Notes: generated by a model not told the origin, from the sequence alone. DNA of 64,000 nucleotides from Vampirovibrionales bacterium (GCA_029866025.1 JARXAD010000001.1:377322-441321), one strand, 5' to 3'; positions 9,476 to 18,192 are shown, numbered from the stretch's first letter. A program made the numbers and translations.

Positions 9476-9504
9476 AGAGAAAATTGCCTCCCTTGCTTGG
9501 AGGA
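9476..9504 (-). terminator. Terminator of the thioredoxin-like lipoprotein gene
   Basis: On the minus strand CCTCC (9503-9499) and GGAGG (9491-9487) enclose a 7-base loop, followed by CAATTTTCT. It lies about 30 bases past the stop at 9532. Confidence 0.55.
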
Positions 9505-9531
9505 GTTTACCCTGTTGTGGCCCACAATGGG

Positions 9532-10029
9532 TTAAGGCTTGGGGGCTATGCGCTGGTAAAGCGTCTCAATAGCCTTTGCATCATGGTAGCCCACCATCAC
9601 ATCATCCAGTGCGCCACCGCGCTGAATGGCCACCACCACCGGAATAACCGCTGGCTTATAGGCACTGATAATAGCGCCTCGGGTCGGTTTGTCGTATTGC
9701 ACGTCAATAAGCAGGGTTTGCACACCCGTATTTTGGGCTGATACTTTGGCTATTTCAGGCGCCATACGCTGGCAATCGTGGCAGTATTTGGATTTAAACA
9801 CCACCACCAATGGGTGTTGCAGTACTTGGGGTAAAACGCCACGCACTTGCGCCACCGAAACTTTTTGAATGACGGTAAAGGCCATGGGGTTCACGGTGGT
9901 TTGCTCTGTGGGCAACGTGGGGGTTGTTCCGTTATCAGGGCCTTGTAGTGCAGGTTGGCATCCCGTTAGGCTAAGTACGGTAAGGGCTGTAAAAAAAGTG
10001 GTGGCACAGAAGCGAAATAATGAATTCAT
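9532..10029 (-). CDS. Thioredoxin-fold lipoprotein (CHDC active site)
   Basis: A 165-residue protein with a lipoprotein signal peptide: MNSLFRFCATTFFTALTVL followed by the lipobox LTGC, with the lipidated Cys at residue 24. A thioredoxin-like domain follows, with the redox motif C-H-D-C at 82-85 and a typical cis-proline region (PAVIPVVV). It likely acts as an envelope disulfide or peroxide-related redox protein. I start at ATG 10029 because it gives a perfect lipobox; longer in-frame starts would put the signal peptide internally. lgt, which would modify this lipobox, lies immediately upstream on the same strand. Confidence 0.8.
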   Translation of the reverse strand: MNSLFRFCATTFFTALTVLSLTGCQPALQGPDNGTTPTLPTEQTTVNPMAFTVIQKVSVAQVRGVLPQVLQHPLVVVFKSKYCHDCQRMAPEIAKVSAQNTGVQTLLIDVQYDKPTRGAIISAYKPAVIPVVVAIQRGGALDDVMVGYHDAKAIETLYQRIAPKP

Positions 10030-10103
10030 AAGGGGGTAGGTCCTAACATTAAAGGGGGGGAGGAATACCGAATATTTATGGATTGTGCATTTTATGGGTC
10101 GGG

Positions 10104-10943
10104 TTATGTGTTTGTTAACGGAGCTGAATGTGGAGACGTACGGGGTTGGCTTAAGGTCCAGAGGCAAAGGCCAATCCCGATGCCTGCCAGGCTCATCCAT
10201 TGAGAGGCGCTAAGGCCTAAGCCAAGCCAGGGTAACACCAAACGGTCACCGCGGATGAATTCCAATCCAAATCGTAGGAAGCCGTAGCCCACTAAAAACG
10301 CAGCAGACCAACGTCCCGTGGGTTGAAGCAGTTGTGGAAACCGCTTTTCCCACACCAGTAAAACGCCTAACAATAACAGTGCCCCCACGCTTTCAAAAAT
10401 AGGAGCAGGGTAGACCGGCCACGGATGAGACACATGGCCCAAGGGGTAAACAATGGCGGTAGCCGTTAACCACTGAAGGGTGGCGGGTAATGCTGAGGCA
10501 TTGACAACACCTCCATAACAACAGCCCGATAACAAGCAACCGACACGCCCAAAAGCCAGGCCTACCAGCGCACCGGGAGAAAAGACATCGGTGAGGGTTA
10601 AAAAAGAAACCTGTTGCTGTTGTGCCGCCAGCCCTAAAACGGCCAACGCACCAGCCACGCCGCCGTACCATACCAAGCCACCGGGGTAGAGTAGTAGTGG
10701 CAAGGGTGATAGGACAAAACGATCCCACTCATACAAGCAGTACAGGCCTTTGGCCCCCACAATGGCGCCCAGCATCACCCAAGGTAACCATTGCCAAATG
10801 GCATCGGCGGTTAGGCCCAATTTAGGAGCGCGCCATGCCATCACAGCCCCACCAAACAATAGGCCCAAGGCCAACATCACCCCAAAGCTGGGAATAGACA
10901 CCAAGCCCCACGGGGCCATCCACTGAAGTAAAAAGGGGTGCAT
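10104..10943 (-). CDS. lgt: Prolipoprotein diacylglyceryl transferase
   Basis: Transfers a diacylglyceryl group from phosphatidylglycerol to the lipobox cysteine of prolipoproteins in the cytoplasmic membrane. The sequence shows about seven membrane segments, the YPGGLVWYGG motif, the Lgt signature GRVGCLLSGCCYGG, and the terminal RFGLEFIRGD. ATG 10943 is preceded by AGGCAGG; the frame extends upstream but without a ribosome site. At 279 residues the length is normal. It is divergent from the YkgJ-like gene and precedes the thioredoxin-fold lipoprotein gene. Confidence 0.93.
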   Translation of the reverse strand: MHPFLLQWMAPWGLVSIPSFGVMLALGLLFGGAVMAWRAPKLGLTADAIWQWLPWVMLGAIVGAKGLYCLYEWDRFVLSPLPLLLYPGGLVWYGGVAGALAVLGLAAQQQQVSFLTLTDVFSPGALVGLAFGRVGCLLSGCCYGGVVNASALPATLQWLTATAIVYPLGHVSHPWPVYPAPIFESVGALLLLGVLLVWEKRFPQLLQPTGRWSAAFLVGYGFLRFGLEFIRGDRLVLPWLGLGLSASQWMSLAGIGIGLCLWTLSQPRTSPHSAPLTNT

Positions 10944-11041
10944 GGTACCTGCCTTTGAATACCGTCGTGATACTAAGAACAAGGGGTTTTTCCCCTCTCG
11001 TGGCATTATAGGTGGAATGCTTATTGTTTGCCGGATTTCCA

Positions 11042-12208
11042 ATGGTTGTCCAAAGTCCACCACCACAAACCTTTGCTTGCAACCAATGCGGCCAGTGCTG
11101 CACCAGCGTGTCTATTCCCATAGAACCTGAAAAGGCCAAAGCCTTAAAGCAATTGGATTGGGTAATAGAACGCTTGGCTTTGCACGGTGTGGATTTCGAG
11201 CCCTTGCCTAAAAATAAATACGATACCCGCTGGCAGGTGCCCCTCACTGCCGAGCGTCGGTGTGTGTTTTTGGGGGATGCCAACGAGTGTTTGGTGCATC
11301 ACTTCGCAGGGCCTGAATTAAAGCCCGATGAGTGCCATCGCTATCCTTTTTCATCGGGGTTTCGTTCGTCAGGATTGCGTCAGGGTCCTGTAATGGACGA
11401 CCCTGTTGGACTTCAGTATGACGTGACGGCTTCCTGCCAGAGTGTTGCAGACGGCTTAAGCGAGGGTATTGTTAACTGGCAACCGTCGTCAATTCCGCCT
11501 CCTCATCCACTGGGTGTGGACGCTTTGCCAGAGGAATGGCCTGTGGTTAACCAAAAAAGCCTTCCCTGGGGGGAACGAGACGCATGGCTATCTTCTTTAA
11601 GGCCACTCATCAAAGACAAATCGGTAACGGCATGGCAGCTGTTGCAAGCCGCGTCCCAAATCTTTCATAAGTCACCACAAAAATCGAGGGTAAATTCAAG
11701 CTTTTTTGAACGCCTCTGGTTGATTTTATGTTTGAGAAAACCCTATAGCCTCTGGAGTGTCGCTGCCCTTCTTTCGGGGAAAGGCTATGTTGATAACAAG
11801 GTGTTGGGAACGACTCCTATTGCTCTTGCCTCGGTATTGTCTCAGCCTGTGTCCGATACATCGACGGCACTGAAGGCCTTTGTGGTGAGTATTTTGTCTC
11901 GTCGGTTGCCCTATGTCATTGGCATGGATGCCCAAGGGCTGTGGTGGTTGGCTTTTAGCGGCTGGGTGTTGGTTCGTTTTTACGCTCGTGCGCTTTTTTT
12001 ACTAGAAAATAACACCATGAATAAAACCATGATGGACAATAAGACCGAAGGGAAGAGGGCAGATGTGGATGAATCCCTGGTTGTGGTGGCCATTCGGTTG
12101 GTAGAGCGGTATTATACGGGGCATCAACCTCGCTTTGTGGCGTGGGTGCATCGGCGAAGCCGCGCATCTGCTGTGTTGGGCCGATTACTAAAGGTGTTTC
12201 CCTCATGA
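11042..12208 (+). CDS. YkgJ-family Cys-cluster protein
   Basis: A 388-residue protein whose N-terminus carries the CxxCxxCC cluster (Cys 13, 16, 19, 20), followed by further cysteines in ANECLVHHF and DECHRYPFS. This is the pattern of YkgJ/UPF0153 proteins, thought to bind zinc or an iron-sulfur cluster. The C-terminal 200 residues are unique, with a hydrophobic stretch near WWLAFSGWVLVRFYARALF. A GTG at 11012 is an alternative start. Its stop overlaps the next ATG by four bases (ATGA), so it is translationally coupled to the TPR gene. Biochemical role is unknown. Confidence 0.8.
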   Translation: MVVQSPPPQTFACNQCGQCCTSVSIPIEPEKAKALKQLDWVIERLALHGVDFEPLPKNKYDTRWQVPLTAERRCVFLGDANECLVHHFAGPELKPDECHRYPFSSGFRSSGLRQGPVMDDPVGLQYDVTASCQSVADGLSEGIVNWQPSSIPPPHPLGVDALPEEWPVVNQKSLPWGERDAWLSSLRPLIKDKSVTAWQLLQAASQIFHKSPQKSRVNSSFFERLWLILCLRKPYSLWSVAALLSGKGYVDNKVLGTTPIALASVLSQPVSDTSTALKAFVVSILSRRLPYVIGMDAQGLWWLAFSGWVLVRFYARALFLLENNTMNKTMMDNKTEGKRADVDESLVVVAIRLVERYYTGHQPRFVAWVHRRSRASAVLGRLLKVFPS

Positions 12209-13953
12209 TGCGTCGATGGGTGTTTTTCTGCCTACTGTTTGTTTGCTTTGGGTCTCAGGCAGGTGCTGCCCCTTTGCCCCCACAGCAGCAAGCCTTGTTA
12301 GATTCCTCGTGCCCTGCTGCGGAAGCGGCGAGCTATCAAAAAACACCGGTACAAAAACTCGTCAATGATGCCAATCGTTTGGCCGATACCCAAGATTTTT
12401 TAGCCGCCCTGTGCCGTTATCAGGTGGTGGTCGCTCGCCAACCCCATCAGCCCACCTTGTTGAACAACTGGGGAGTATTGGTGTTTAACCACGCCATGAC
12501 CTTGCAGCAACAGCACCGCTATGAGGAATCGCGCCAGTGGCTAGGGTTGGCCCAACAATTGCAGCCTAGCCATGCTGAACCCAAAGACGCAGTGGCTGCC
12601 AGTTATTTTGATGAAGCCATGTGGTTGCGCAATCAACCCAACACGGAGGCCACCGATGCCTTGGTGGTACACCGTTTGCTGCAAGCTAAGGCCTTAAACC
12701 CCAATTTACCAAACCTAAAACGGGCCTTGGGCATGACGTATTTGCAACAAGGGGTGGAACGCAGCCATGCCGGTGATTGGCCCGAGTCCGTTGAGCTATT
12801 AAGTAAAGCCCGAATCGAGTTGCCGGATCATCCCGATGTTCCTCAGGTGCTGGCCCAAACCAAGTTGCAGTGGGCCCAAACTTTGGATGCCACCGACCCG
12901 CAACGCAAAATGTTGTTGGAAGAGGCCCAAGCGCTGGATGTGGACTTGGCGCCTTCGGTAAAGCAATTGCTGGCAGGCAAACGTATTGCCAACGCCACAC
13001 TGGGCTCAGCGTCAGATAATCAATCGTTACCCCAAAAAATGGCGGCGGTAGAAACAATTTTGGGCTTGTCGCCGGACGCTTCTGCCACGTTGCCCCAGCG
13101 CTTGGCTGCGGCAGAGCGCACCACCTTTGGTAAGCCTAAGGACGGTCCTTTGGATGTGCGCATTCATCGTCTGCACCAAAGCTTGCTTGGGGTCGGCAAT
13201 ACCATGGCCAACAGCCCCACCCAGCTGGCGTCTCCCATTCAAACCGTGGATGGCACCTACTTGGATGCTATTTTGACCACCACAGAAGGTCGCGTGATTC
13301 GCTGGTCTCGGTTTCCGTTATCGGTTGCTGTGGATTGGCCCAGCGATTGGCTTAAAGACGACCAAAAACAATGGCCCGAAAGCATCCCCACCAAAGAAGC
13401 CCTGCAACACGCCATTCGCAATGGCATTCAGCGGTGGGTGGGCGGTACCCAAGGCTTTGTGTCGGTGGTGTGGACGTCCCGCCCTTCGGAAGCCGATGTA
13501 CGCATTGTGTTTGAAGACACGTATACCGATCGCTTTGCCCAAGCGGATATGAAGGTGCTGCACAACTTTACCGTACCTAAGGCCAGCAATTTAGCCAAAG
13601 CTTTGGGTTTGGCCAGTATGTTTACGCCGGGGGTGGCCAGCTTGGGGCCACAGGCAGGGGCGGCCTTGTTGCAATATCAACAGGTTAAAAAATTGGACAC
13701 CGTGCAGAATGAATCTCGCTTGGTGCTGGGAAAAAACCGATTAAATGCCAATACACCTGCCCAGCTAGAAAATACGGTGGCCTACGAGTTTGGCCAAATA
13801 TTGGGCCTAAAAGGCTTAAGTGAAGATGCGGCAGATATTCGCCACCCCAGCACTATAGAGCAACTCACACCAAAGCCATTGTCAGAGAGGGATATTGCCA
13901 CGCTTCGAGCGCTGTATCAGCGCCCGGCCAGCATTATTTTAAACCTTAATTAA
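12205..13953 (+). CDS. Secreted TPR protein with degenerate metzincin-like domain
   Basis: A 582-residue protein. It begins with a signal peptide (MMRRWVFFCLLFVCFGSQAG). About 250 residues of TPR-like helical repeats follow, then a linker, then a C-terminal domain laid out like a matrixin (M10) peptidase: 'HAIRNGIQRWVGG', 'EADVRIVFEDTY', a helix where HExxHxxGLxH is expected, and the closing 'LSERDIATLRALYQRP'. The zinc-binding helix reads VAYEFGQILGLKG (about residues 525-537): the first two histidines are Tyr and Gln and the third is absent, while the Glu is kept. It should not bind zinc as a normal metzincin. It is coupled to the YkgJ gene by a 4-base overlap. Confidence 0.75.
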   Translation: MMRRWVFFCLLFVCFGSQAGAAPLPPQQQALLDSSCPAAEAASYQKTPVQKLVNDANRLADTQDFLAALCRYQVVVARQPHQPTLLNNWGVLVFNHAMTLQQQHRYEESRQWLGLAQQLQPSHAEPKDAVAASYFDEAMWLRNQPNTEATDALVVHRLLQAKALNPNLPNLKRALGMTYLQQGVERSHAGDWPESVELLSKARIELPDHPDVPQVLAQTKLQWAQTLDATDPQRKMLLEEAQALDVDLAPSVKQLLAGKRIANATLGSASDNQSLPQKMAAVETILGLSPDASATLPQRLAAAERTTFGKPKDGPLDVRIHRLHQSLLGVGNTMANSPTQLASPIQTVDGTYLDAILTTTEGRVIRWSRFPLSVAVDWPSDWLKDDQKQWPESIPTKEALQHAIRNGIQRWVGGTQGFVSVVWTSRPSEADVRIVFEDTYTDRFAQADMKVLHNFTVPKASNLAKALGLASMFTPGVASLGPQAGAALLQYQQVKKLDTVQNESRLVLGKNRLNANTPAQLENTVAYEFGQILGLKGLSEDAADIRHPSTIEQLTPKPLSERDIATLRALYQRPASIILNLN

Positions 13954-13961
13954 TGGGCTAT

Positions 13962-14564
13962 TTATTGCAAGCCGTCCAGCGCCTTTTTTAAATTTTCCAA
14001 GTTTTCAGCCTTTAAGGTGCCTGCAAAGCGCCATACCACTTTGCCTTGCTGGTTGATAAGGAAAAAAGATGGAAACCCTTGCAGGCAATAGCCATTCATC
14101 AGAGCTTCGGTGGGTTTTTCTAAAATGGTGTAGGCTATTTTGTAGTCTTTTTTAAATTGCTTGGTGGTGGAAGGCTTGTCGGGAGTATCGCCTGCATTGA
14201 TGGACAAAATGGTGAGGTCATTTTTATGCTCTTTATACAAAGCCTCTAAAGCAGGGGCGCTGTGCTGGCAATGGGGGCACCATGAGGCAAATAACTCGAG
14301 TAGTACGGGGCGTTTGGCTAGTTCTTTAGACAGCGTCACTGGCTTGCCGCCGTAGGAAGGCAAGGTAAAATCCATGACTGTGGAGCCTTCGGGTAGCACC
14401 ACGCGTTGGGGGTTTTCGGGGTCTTTGGAGCAAATAGGGGCGCTACTCGCCAAGGTTAGCGGTTCCTTTGGGTCGCCAGACACCGTATGATACAAGGCGG
14501 TACCAATAAGGCCCGCAATCAGTAACGTGGTAATGCCTAGTACAATGGGTCGAAGTCCACTCAT
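13962..14564 (-). CDS. Membrane-anchored thioredoxin (TlpA/ResA-like)
   Basis: A 200-residue protein with an N-terminal membrane anchor (IVLGITTLLIAGLIGTALYH) and an AhpC/TSA-type thioredoxin domain outside the membrane. The redox motif is WCPHC (Cys 96 and 99), and the FPSFFLINQQGKVVWRFAG stretch is typical of TlpA/ResA reductases. Another Cys (45) may be structural. It is divergent, with 77 bases between the starts, from a MauE/DoxX-like membrane protein, a partner type known to supply electrons to such thioredoxins. The pair probably forms an envelope thiol-reducing system. Confidence 0.85.
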   Translation of the reverse strand: MSGLRPIVLGITTLLIAGLIGTALYHTVSGDPKEPLTLASSAPICSKDPENPQRVVLPEGSTVMDFTLPSYGGKPVTLSKELAKRPVLLELFASWCPHCQHSAPALEALYKEHKNDLTILSINAGDTPDKPSTTKQFKKDYKIAYTILEKPTEALMNGYCLQGFPSFFLINQQGKVVWRFAGTLKAENLENLKKALDGLQ

Positions 14565-14641
14565 TGTTTAAAATCCTTTGCCAACTACCATTTAAAATAC
14601 CAGTATAAATACCACTTAAAACCACTCATTAGGTGCAGTGT

Positions 14642-15160
14642 ATGACGTCTCCACCATCCTCGCAACCCGCCGTTTGTCCGGTAAGACCCTTACTCAATGT
14701 TTACGCGTTACTAGCGCCTTGGGCGTTGCTTTTGGCACGGTTATGGCTGGGCGCCACCTTTGTGGTGAGTGGCGTGTCCAAATTTCAGTATTTTAACGCG
14801 TTTCAGCGAGCGGTTTATGATTACGGGCTGGTGCCTGTGCCGGTGGCTACCTTTATTAGCCATTGCCTGCCAGGCCTTGAGGTGTTGTTAGGCGTGTATG
14901 TGATTATTGGGCTGTTTTTACGCCCGGCGGCGTTGGGTTTGGGGCTGATGCTGGCAGGGTTTATTGGTATTTTATCTTACGCCTTGGTAACGGGCATGGA
15001 CATTGATTGCGGCTGTTACGTGGGGGGAAAGTCGGAGCCTGTGACATGGAAAAAGGTGGCCGACGATGTGGGGCTGTTCTTACTGGCCCTTTGGGTCTGG
15101 CGTTCGCAAGCTAACCGTTGGCTGTTGGATAGCCTTGTTTTTCCAGCCCGAAATGTCTAA
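14642..15160 (+). CDS. MauE/DoxX-family membrane protein
   Basis: A 172-residue integral membrane protein with four hydrophobic segments. It shows the DoxX-like pattern 'LLLARLWLGATFVVSGVSKF' and a Cys pair IDCGCYVGG (Cys 123 and 125), the hallmark of MauE and related redox members. These are proposed to move reducing equivalents across the membrane to thioredoxin-like partners. ATG 14642 is preceded by AGGTG; an in-frame GTG lies at 14633. It is divergent from the TlpA-like gene, which supports a joint redox function. It converges with the deaminase-like gene downstream. Confidence 0.8.
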   Translation: MTSPPSSQPAVCPVRPLLNVYALLAPWALLLARLWLGATFVVSGVSKFQYFNAFQRAVYDYGLVPVPVATFISHCLPGLEVLLGVYVIIGLFLRPAALGLGLMLAGFIGILSYALVTGMDIDCGCYVGGKSEPVTWKKVADDVGLFLLALWVWRSQANRWLLDSLVFPARNV

Positions 15161-15197
15161 AAAAGTGTAGCACCTATCCACACTGCCATTAATGCCT

Positions 15198-16517
15198 TTA
15201 TTTTTTTGTGTGGTGGGCTAGATGGTACGAATAAGGAATATAATCGGTAAAGGTTTTAACATTAATGATGTTGTTATTAACCGTAATAATCAAGAGCTTA
15301 TTCTTTTTCTTGGCGGTATAGGCTAACAGGTCAGCATCTGCAATGTTTAGCACATTGATATTGGGCTGGTTGCTTACTAAAATCCCTCCCAACAGTTGGG
15401 TCCGGTGGGTTGTTGGTAGGTCTTCAATAATGTTTTGAAAAGGAGGCGCATAACTCCGACCATTGGTATAGGCATTGCTTCCCGAGAGAAAGCGGTAGCC
15501 ATACCATTTTGTTTTTAAGATAGCCGCCCCAATAGAAGGACCTTTACTATTGAGTACCCCTTTTTTCTCTGCCTGCTGGGCTCGCCAGCGTGCCACGGTT
15601 ACCCCCAAACGAACTGCCAGCTTAAAAAGCCTTGGAAAACGCTGAAACGGAAGGGCGGTTTTTGCTGAATCTGAAATATTGAATTGAAGGTTCCAAATGG
15701 GCGTTTTACTGTAGCTGGTAATGGGCACTAACGGCAAAACATCTTTTACTTTGCGGACAATAATCCCTTTTTTACCCTTGGAAGTATCCACAAAAGCCAG
15801 TAACGAATCCTCGCTCATACGGGCTTTGGGATGATTGCCCCAAACCGCTGCTTGAATTTCATTCAGGCAAGGGCCGCATGGAGCATAGCGTACACCGAGT
15901 TTGTAAGGGGCATTATTATTAACAACCGCAAGCAAAGGAATAAATCCCTTTTCGCCGTTCGGAGAAGCGGCATTTAACATCGTTTGCACTTCAGCGCAGT
16001 AAGCATAATATCCTGCGTCTTTTCGGTGCACTTTGTTGTTGTATCGAGACAGGTCACTTTGTTGAGAGCCATGTTGTTGGGAGCGATGCACCACAATAGC
16101 GCTGGCCCCGAAAGCATCCTCAGCATCTTTCTCAGGAAGCTGCTTAACCGAAAGAGCCGCTTGTTTGGCTGCATTTTCAAATAAACGACGAATATCCGCT
16201 TCTTTTATTGTGGAACCTTCAACCTGAATAGACGATCCATTCCAGTCGGCGGGCCAGTCAATAGGTAATGCTTCAAAGCGGTTGGGGCTTGAATGGGCGG
16301 GAGCGTTCAACCCGAAACCGGTTTTAGGAAGAGACGCCGAAACAAAATCGCAAGGTTGACGTTGGCGTAAACCTTGGGGGGTGAACAAGGGGGTAAATGC
16401 TTTGGAAGGTTGACGTTCACGTAAACCTTGGAATTTTGTTTGTCCAACAATGGATGGCAACAGCGACCCCTTTTGGAGGGGCAAGGAATACGACGATGAC
16501 AGTCCGACAGAAACCAT
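15198..16517 (-). CDS. Protein with cytidine-deaminase-like zinc motif, candidate effector
   Basis: A 439-residue protein. At residues 174-176 it has CAE and at 213-217 PCGPC, in the context 'YYAYCAEVQTML' and 'VRYAPCGPCLNEIQ'. This matches the zinc- and proton-shuttle motifs of the cytidine deaminase fold (C/HAE...PCxxC), which includes many polymorphic-toxin deaminases. The first 90 residues are low complexity with TKFQGL and TGFGLN motifs. The 180-residue C-terminal region is unassigned, with several strands. There is no classical signal peptide. The gene is AT-richer than its neighbours and stands alone. Substrate (nucleotide, RNA, DNA or other) cannot be told from sequence. ATG 16517 has no good ribosome site, so the start is uncertain. 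Confidence 0.6.
   Translation of the reverse strand: MVSVGLSSSYSLPLQKGSLLPSIVGQTKFQGLRERQPSKAFTPLFTPQGLRQRQPCDFVSASLPKTGFGLNAPAHSSPNRFEALPIDWPADWNGSSIQVEGSTIKEADIRRLFENAAKQAALSVKQLPEKDAEDAFGASAIVVHRSQQHGSQQSDLSRYNNKVHRKDAGYYAYCAEVQTMLNAASPNGEKGFIPLLAVVNNNAPYKLGVRYAPCGPCLNEIQAAVWGNHPKARMSEDSLLAFVDTSKGKKGIIVRKVKDVLPLVPITSYSKTPIWNLQFNISDSAKTALPFQRFPRLFKLAVRLGVTVARWRAQQAEKKGVLNSKGPSIGAAILKTKWYGYRFLSGSNAYTNGRSYAPPFQNIIEDLPTTHRTQLLGGILVSNQPNINVLNIADADLLAYTAKKKNKLLIITVNNNIINVKTFTDYIPYSYHLAHHTKK
16352..16375. repeat. 24-bp interrupted palindrome, copy 1
   Basis: Form AAGGTT-N-ACGT-NN-GCGT-N-AACCTT, one mismatch from a perfect interrupted palindrome. It lies within the coding region of the deaminase-like gene and encodes part of a QGLRQRQP repeat. 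Confidence 0.7.
16406..16429. repeat. 24-bp interrupted palindrome, copy 2
   Basis: Perfect form AAGGTT-N-ACGT-NN-ACGT-N-AACCTT, direct-repeated 54 bp (18 codons) from copy 1 and in the same reading frame (FQGLRERQP). Confidence 0.7.
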
Positions 16518-16697
16518 GATGACAGCAGTATTAAAGCATTGGTAATTGATTCATACTTTCTCACCAGAGTCTTCGCCATGCCAGTAACAATTTTGTCAAT
16601 AACAGCACTTGGAGCCAAGCTTTTCCTGCAAGGTGACCTGAACCACTGCTCTTGATACGATGAGACTGTTTTATACTTTATTTAGAGTGACTGTCTT

Positions 16698-17774
16698 ATG
16701 CCACGTTTGCTAATGGTGCCCGGTCCCACGCCTCTTTCTCAGGCTGTTAAAGAAGCCCAGAGCCGCCCTGCCGTTAGCCATCGTAGCGCCGAATACAAGG
16801 TGATTTGTCGGCGCGTGTTCTCTGCCTTGCAATGGGCCTTCCAAACCAAAAATCCGGTATTGGTCTACACCAGTAATGCCACGGGTGCGGTGGAAGCCGC
16901 CATGCGGAATACCTGTAATCCCGGCGATGCGGTGCTTAGCCTAAACAATGGCTTTTTTAGCGAGCGCTGGGGCCGTATGTGCCAGCAATTGGGCTACGAC
17001 ACCACGGTGCTTACCGTACCAGAAGGCCAAGCCCATACCGCTGAACAAGTGAAGGCCGAATTGGCTAAAAAACAGTATCATGCCGTGGTGATTACCCACA
17101 GTGAAACCGCCACAGGCGTACTGTGCGATTTGCAGGCCATTTTACAAGTGGTGCAAGAGGCTGGGGCTCTCAGCATTGTGGATTCTGTGACCTCAGTAGG
17201 GATTAGCCCTTTGCCCATGGATGAATGGGGAGCCGATGTGGTGATTGGCGCCAGCCAAAAGGGCTTTATGTCGCCACCGGGTTTAACCTTTGTGGGTGTG
17301 GGTCCACGTGCCTGGAAAGCCTTTGAACGGGCTCAATACCCGGGTGTGGCTTTTAACTTTGAAATTTGTCGAGAATTTCAAACCCGCGATATGCCCCCCT
17401 TTACGCCAGCCACGCATACCATGTTTGCCGTGGATGTCTCATTACAAGCCATGCAAGCGGAAGGGCTTAGCGCCATCCACACGCGTCATCGGCGCAACAA
17501 GCTGAAGGTGCGCGAGCAACTGAGTGCCATGGGGTGTGAACTGTTGGTGCCGGATGTGGCCAACACCTGTGATGCCGTGACGGTGGCGTATCCGCCCCAA
17601 GGGTGGACCTCGATAACTTTGCGAGAGGCCTTGTTAGAGGAATTTGGCATTGAAGCCGCCAATGGTGCCGGTGGGTTGATGGACCACACCTTCCGTATTG
17701 GCCATTTGGGTACCCAGCGTGATGAAGAGGTGAACCAAACCTTGGCGGCGCTTCATCAATTGTTAAACCGCTAA
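16698..17774 (+). CDS. Class V aminotransferase (serine/alanine-glyoxylate type)
   Basis: A 358-residue PLP-dependent aminotransferase of the serine-pyruvate / alanine-glyoxylate group. It has the N-terminal 'MVPGPTPLSQAV', 'TSNATGAVEAAMRN', 'VDSVTSVG', and the PLP-binding lysine at 188 in GASQKGFMSPPGL. The C-terminal 'AANGAGGLMDHTFRIGHLG' is also typical. Members act in glyoxylate, serine and glycine metabolism; in cyanobacteria close relatives are often misnamed 'soluble hydrogenase subunit'. The length is normal. It is monocistronic on the plus strand, with GAGTGA upstream of ATG 16698. Exact amino donor and acceptor cannot be decided from sequence. Confidence 0.9.
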   Translation: MPRLLMVPGPTPLSQAVKEAQSRPAVSHRSAEYKVICRRVFSALQWAFQTKNPVLVYTSNATGAVEAAMRNTCNPGDAVLSLNNGFFSERWGRMCQQLGYDTTVLTVPEGQAHTAEQVKAELAKKQYHAVVITHSETATGVLCDLQAILQVVQEAGALSIVDSVTSVGISPLPMDEWGADVVIGASQKGFMSPPGLTFVGVGPRAWKAFERAQYPGVAFNFEICREFQTRDMPPFTPATHTMFAVDVSLQAMQAEGLSAIHTRHRRNKLKVREQLSAMGCELLVPDVANTCDAVTVAYPPQGWTSITLREALLEEFGIEAANGAGGLMDHTFRIGHLGTQRDEEVNQTLAALHQLLNR

Positions 17775-17811
17775 GTAAACAAAGCTTAGCCTAACAATTC
17801 ATACAGGCCCC

Positions 17812-18192
17812 CTAACTGTTTAAATCCAGCTTTTTACGCTGTATACATGGGGGTGCCGGTATGATTTCTGTTTGGGGCGGGGCGTTTTTCGGGTAGGGCT
17901 CTATAATATTGAAGGTTCCAGGGTTTGAAACCTTCGTCCCTGCGGGCAAGGCCTCTAAGTCAAAATCATCCCGCCAGTAGTTGATGGCAGGGTTAGGTAC
18001 GGTATCGCCATCGGGGGTTACTTGTAAGGTCCTCACTCGTAAGGTATCCGGCGGGCCTTCGGGGTTATGTTTCAGTACCAGCGTGCTATCCCCAAACCAT
18101 TGGCCCCCTTCTTTAAAGGGTAACCAAGATTGTGCGTGCCCTAGAGAAGAGACTCCGAGTAACAACGCTGGAAGCAAGCTTCTTAATGTCAT
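17812..18192 (-). CDS. Small secreted protein of unknown function
   Basis: A 126-residue protein with a clear signal peptide (MTLRSLLPALLLGVSSLGHA, cleavage after HA). The mature part is Pro-rich and carries a 'GQWFGDSTLVLKHNPEG' stretch and two Cys-free beta-like segments, ending in a basic tail with one Cys. No family is recognised. It is divergent from the small gene at 18371, and the two promoter regions share a GGTATTAAT sequence in opposite orientation. Confidence 0.7.
   Translation of the reverse strand: MTLRSLLPALLLGVSSLGHAQSWLPFKEGGQWFGDSTLVLKHNPEGPPDTLRVRTLQVTPDGDTVPNPAINYWRDDFDLEALPAGTKVSNPGTFNIIEPYPKNAPPQTEIIPAPPCIQRKKLDLNS

Noticed and set aside
10051..10063. G-rich run (GGGGGGGAGG) before the thioredoxin-fold lipoprotein gene.
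   Set aside because: It is outside the coding region, interrupted by A, and no frame depends on it.
16307..16618. Alternative leftward frame overlapping the N-terminus of the deaminase-like gene.
   Set aside because: It has no motif, and the deaminase frame carries the recognisable zinc motif; the alternative is a shadow frame.
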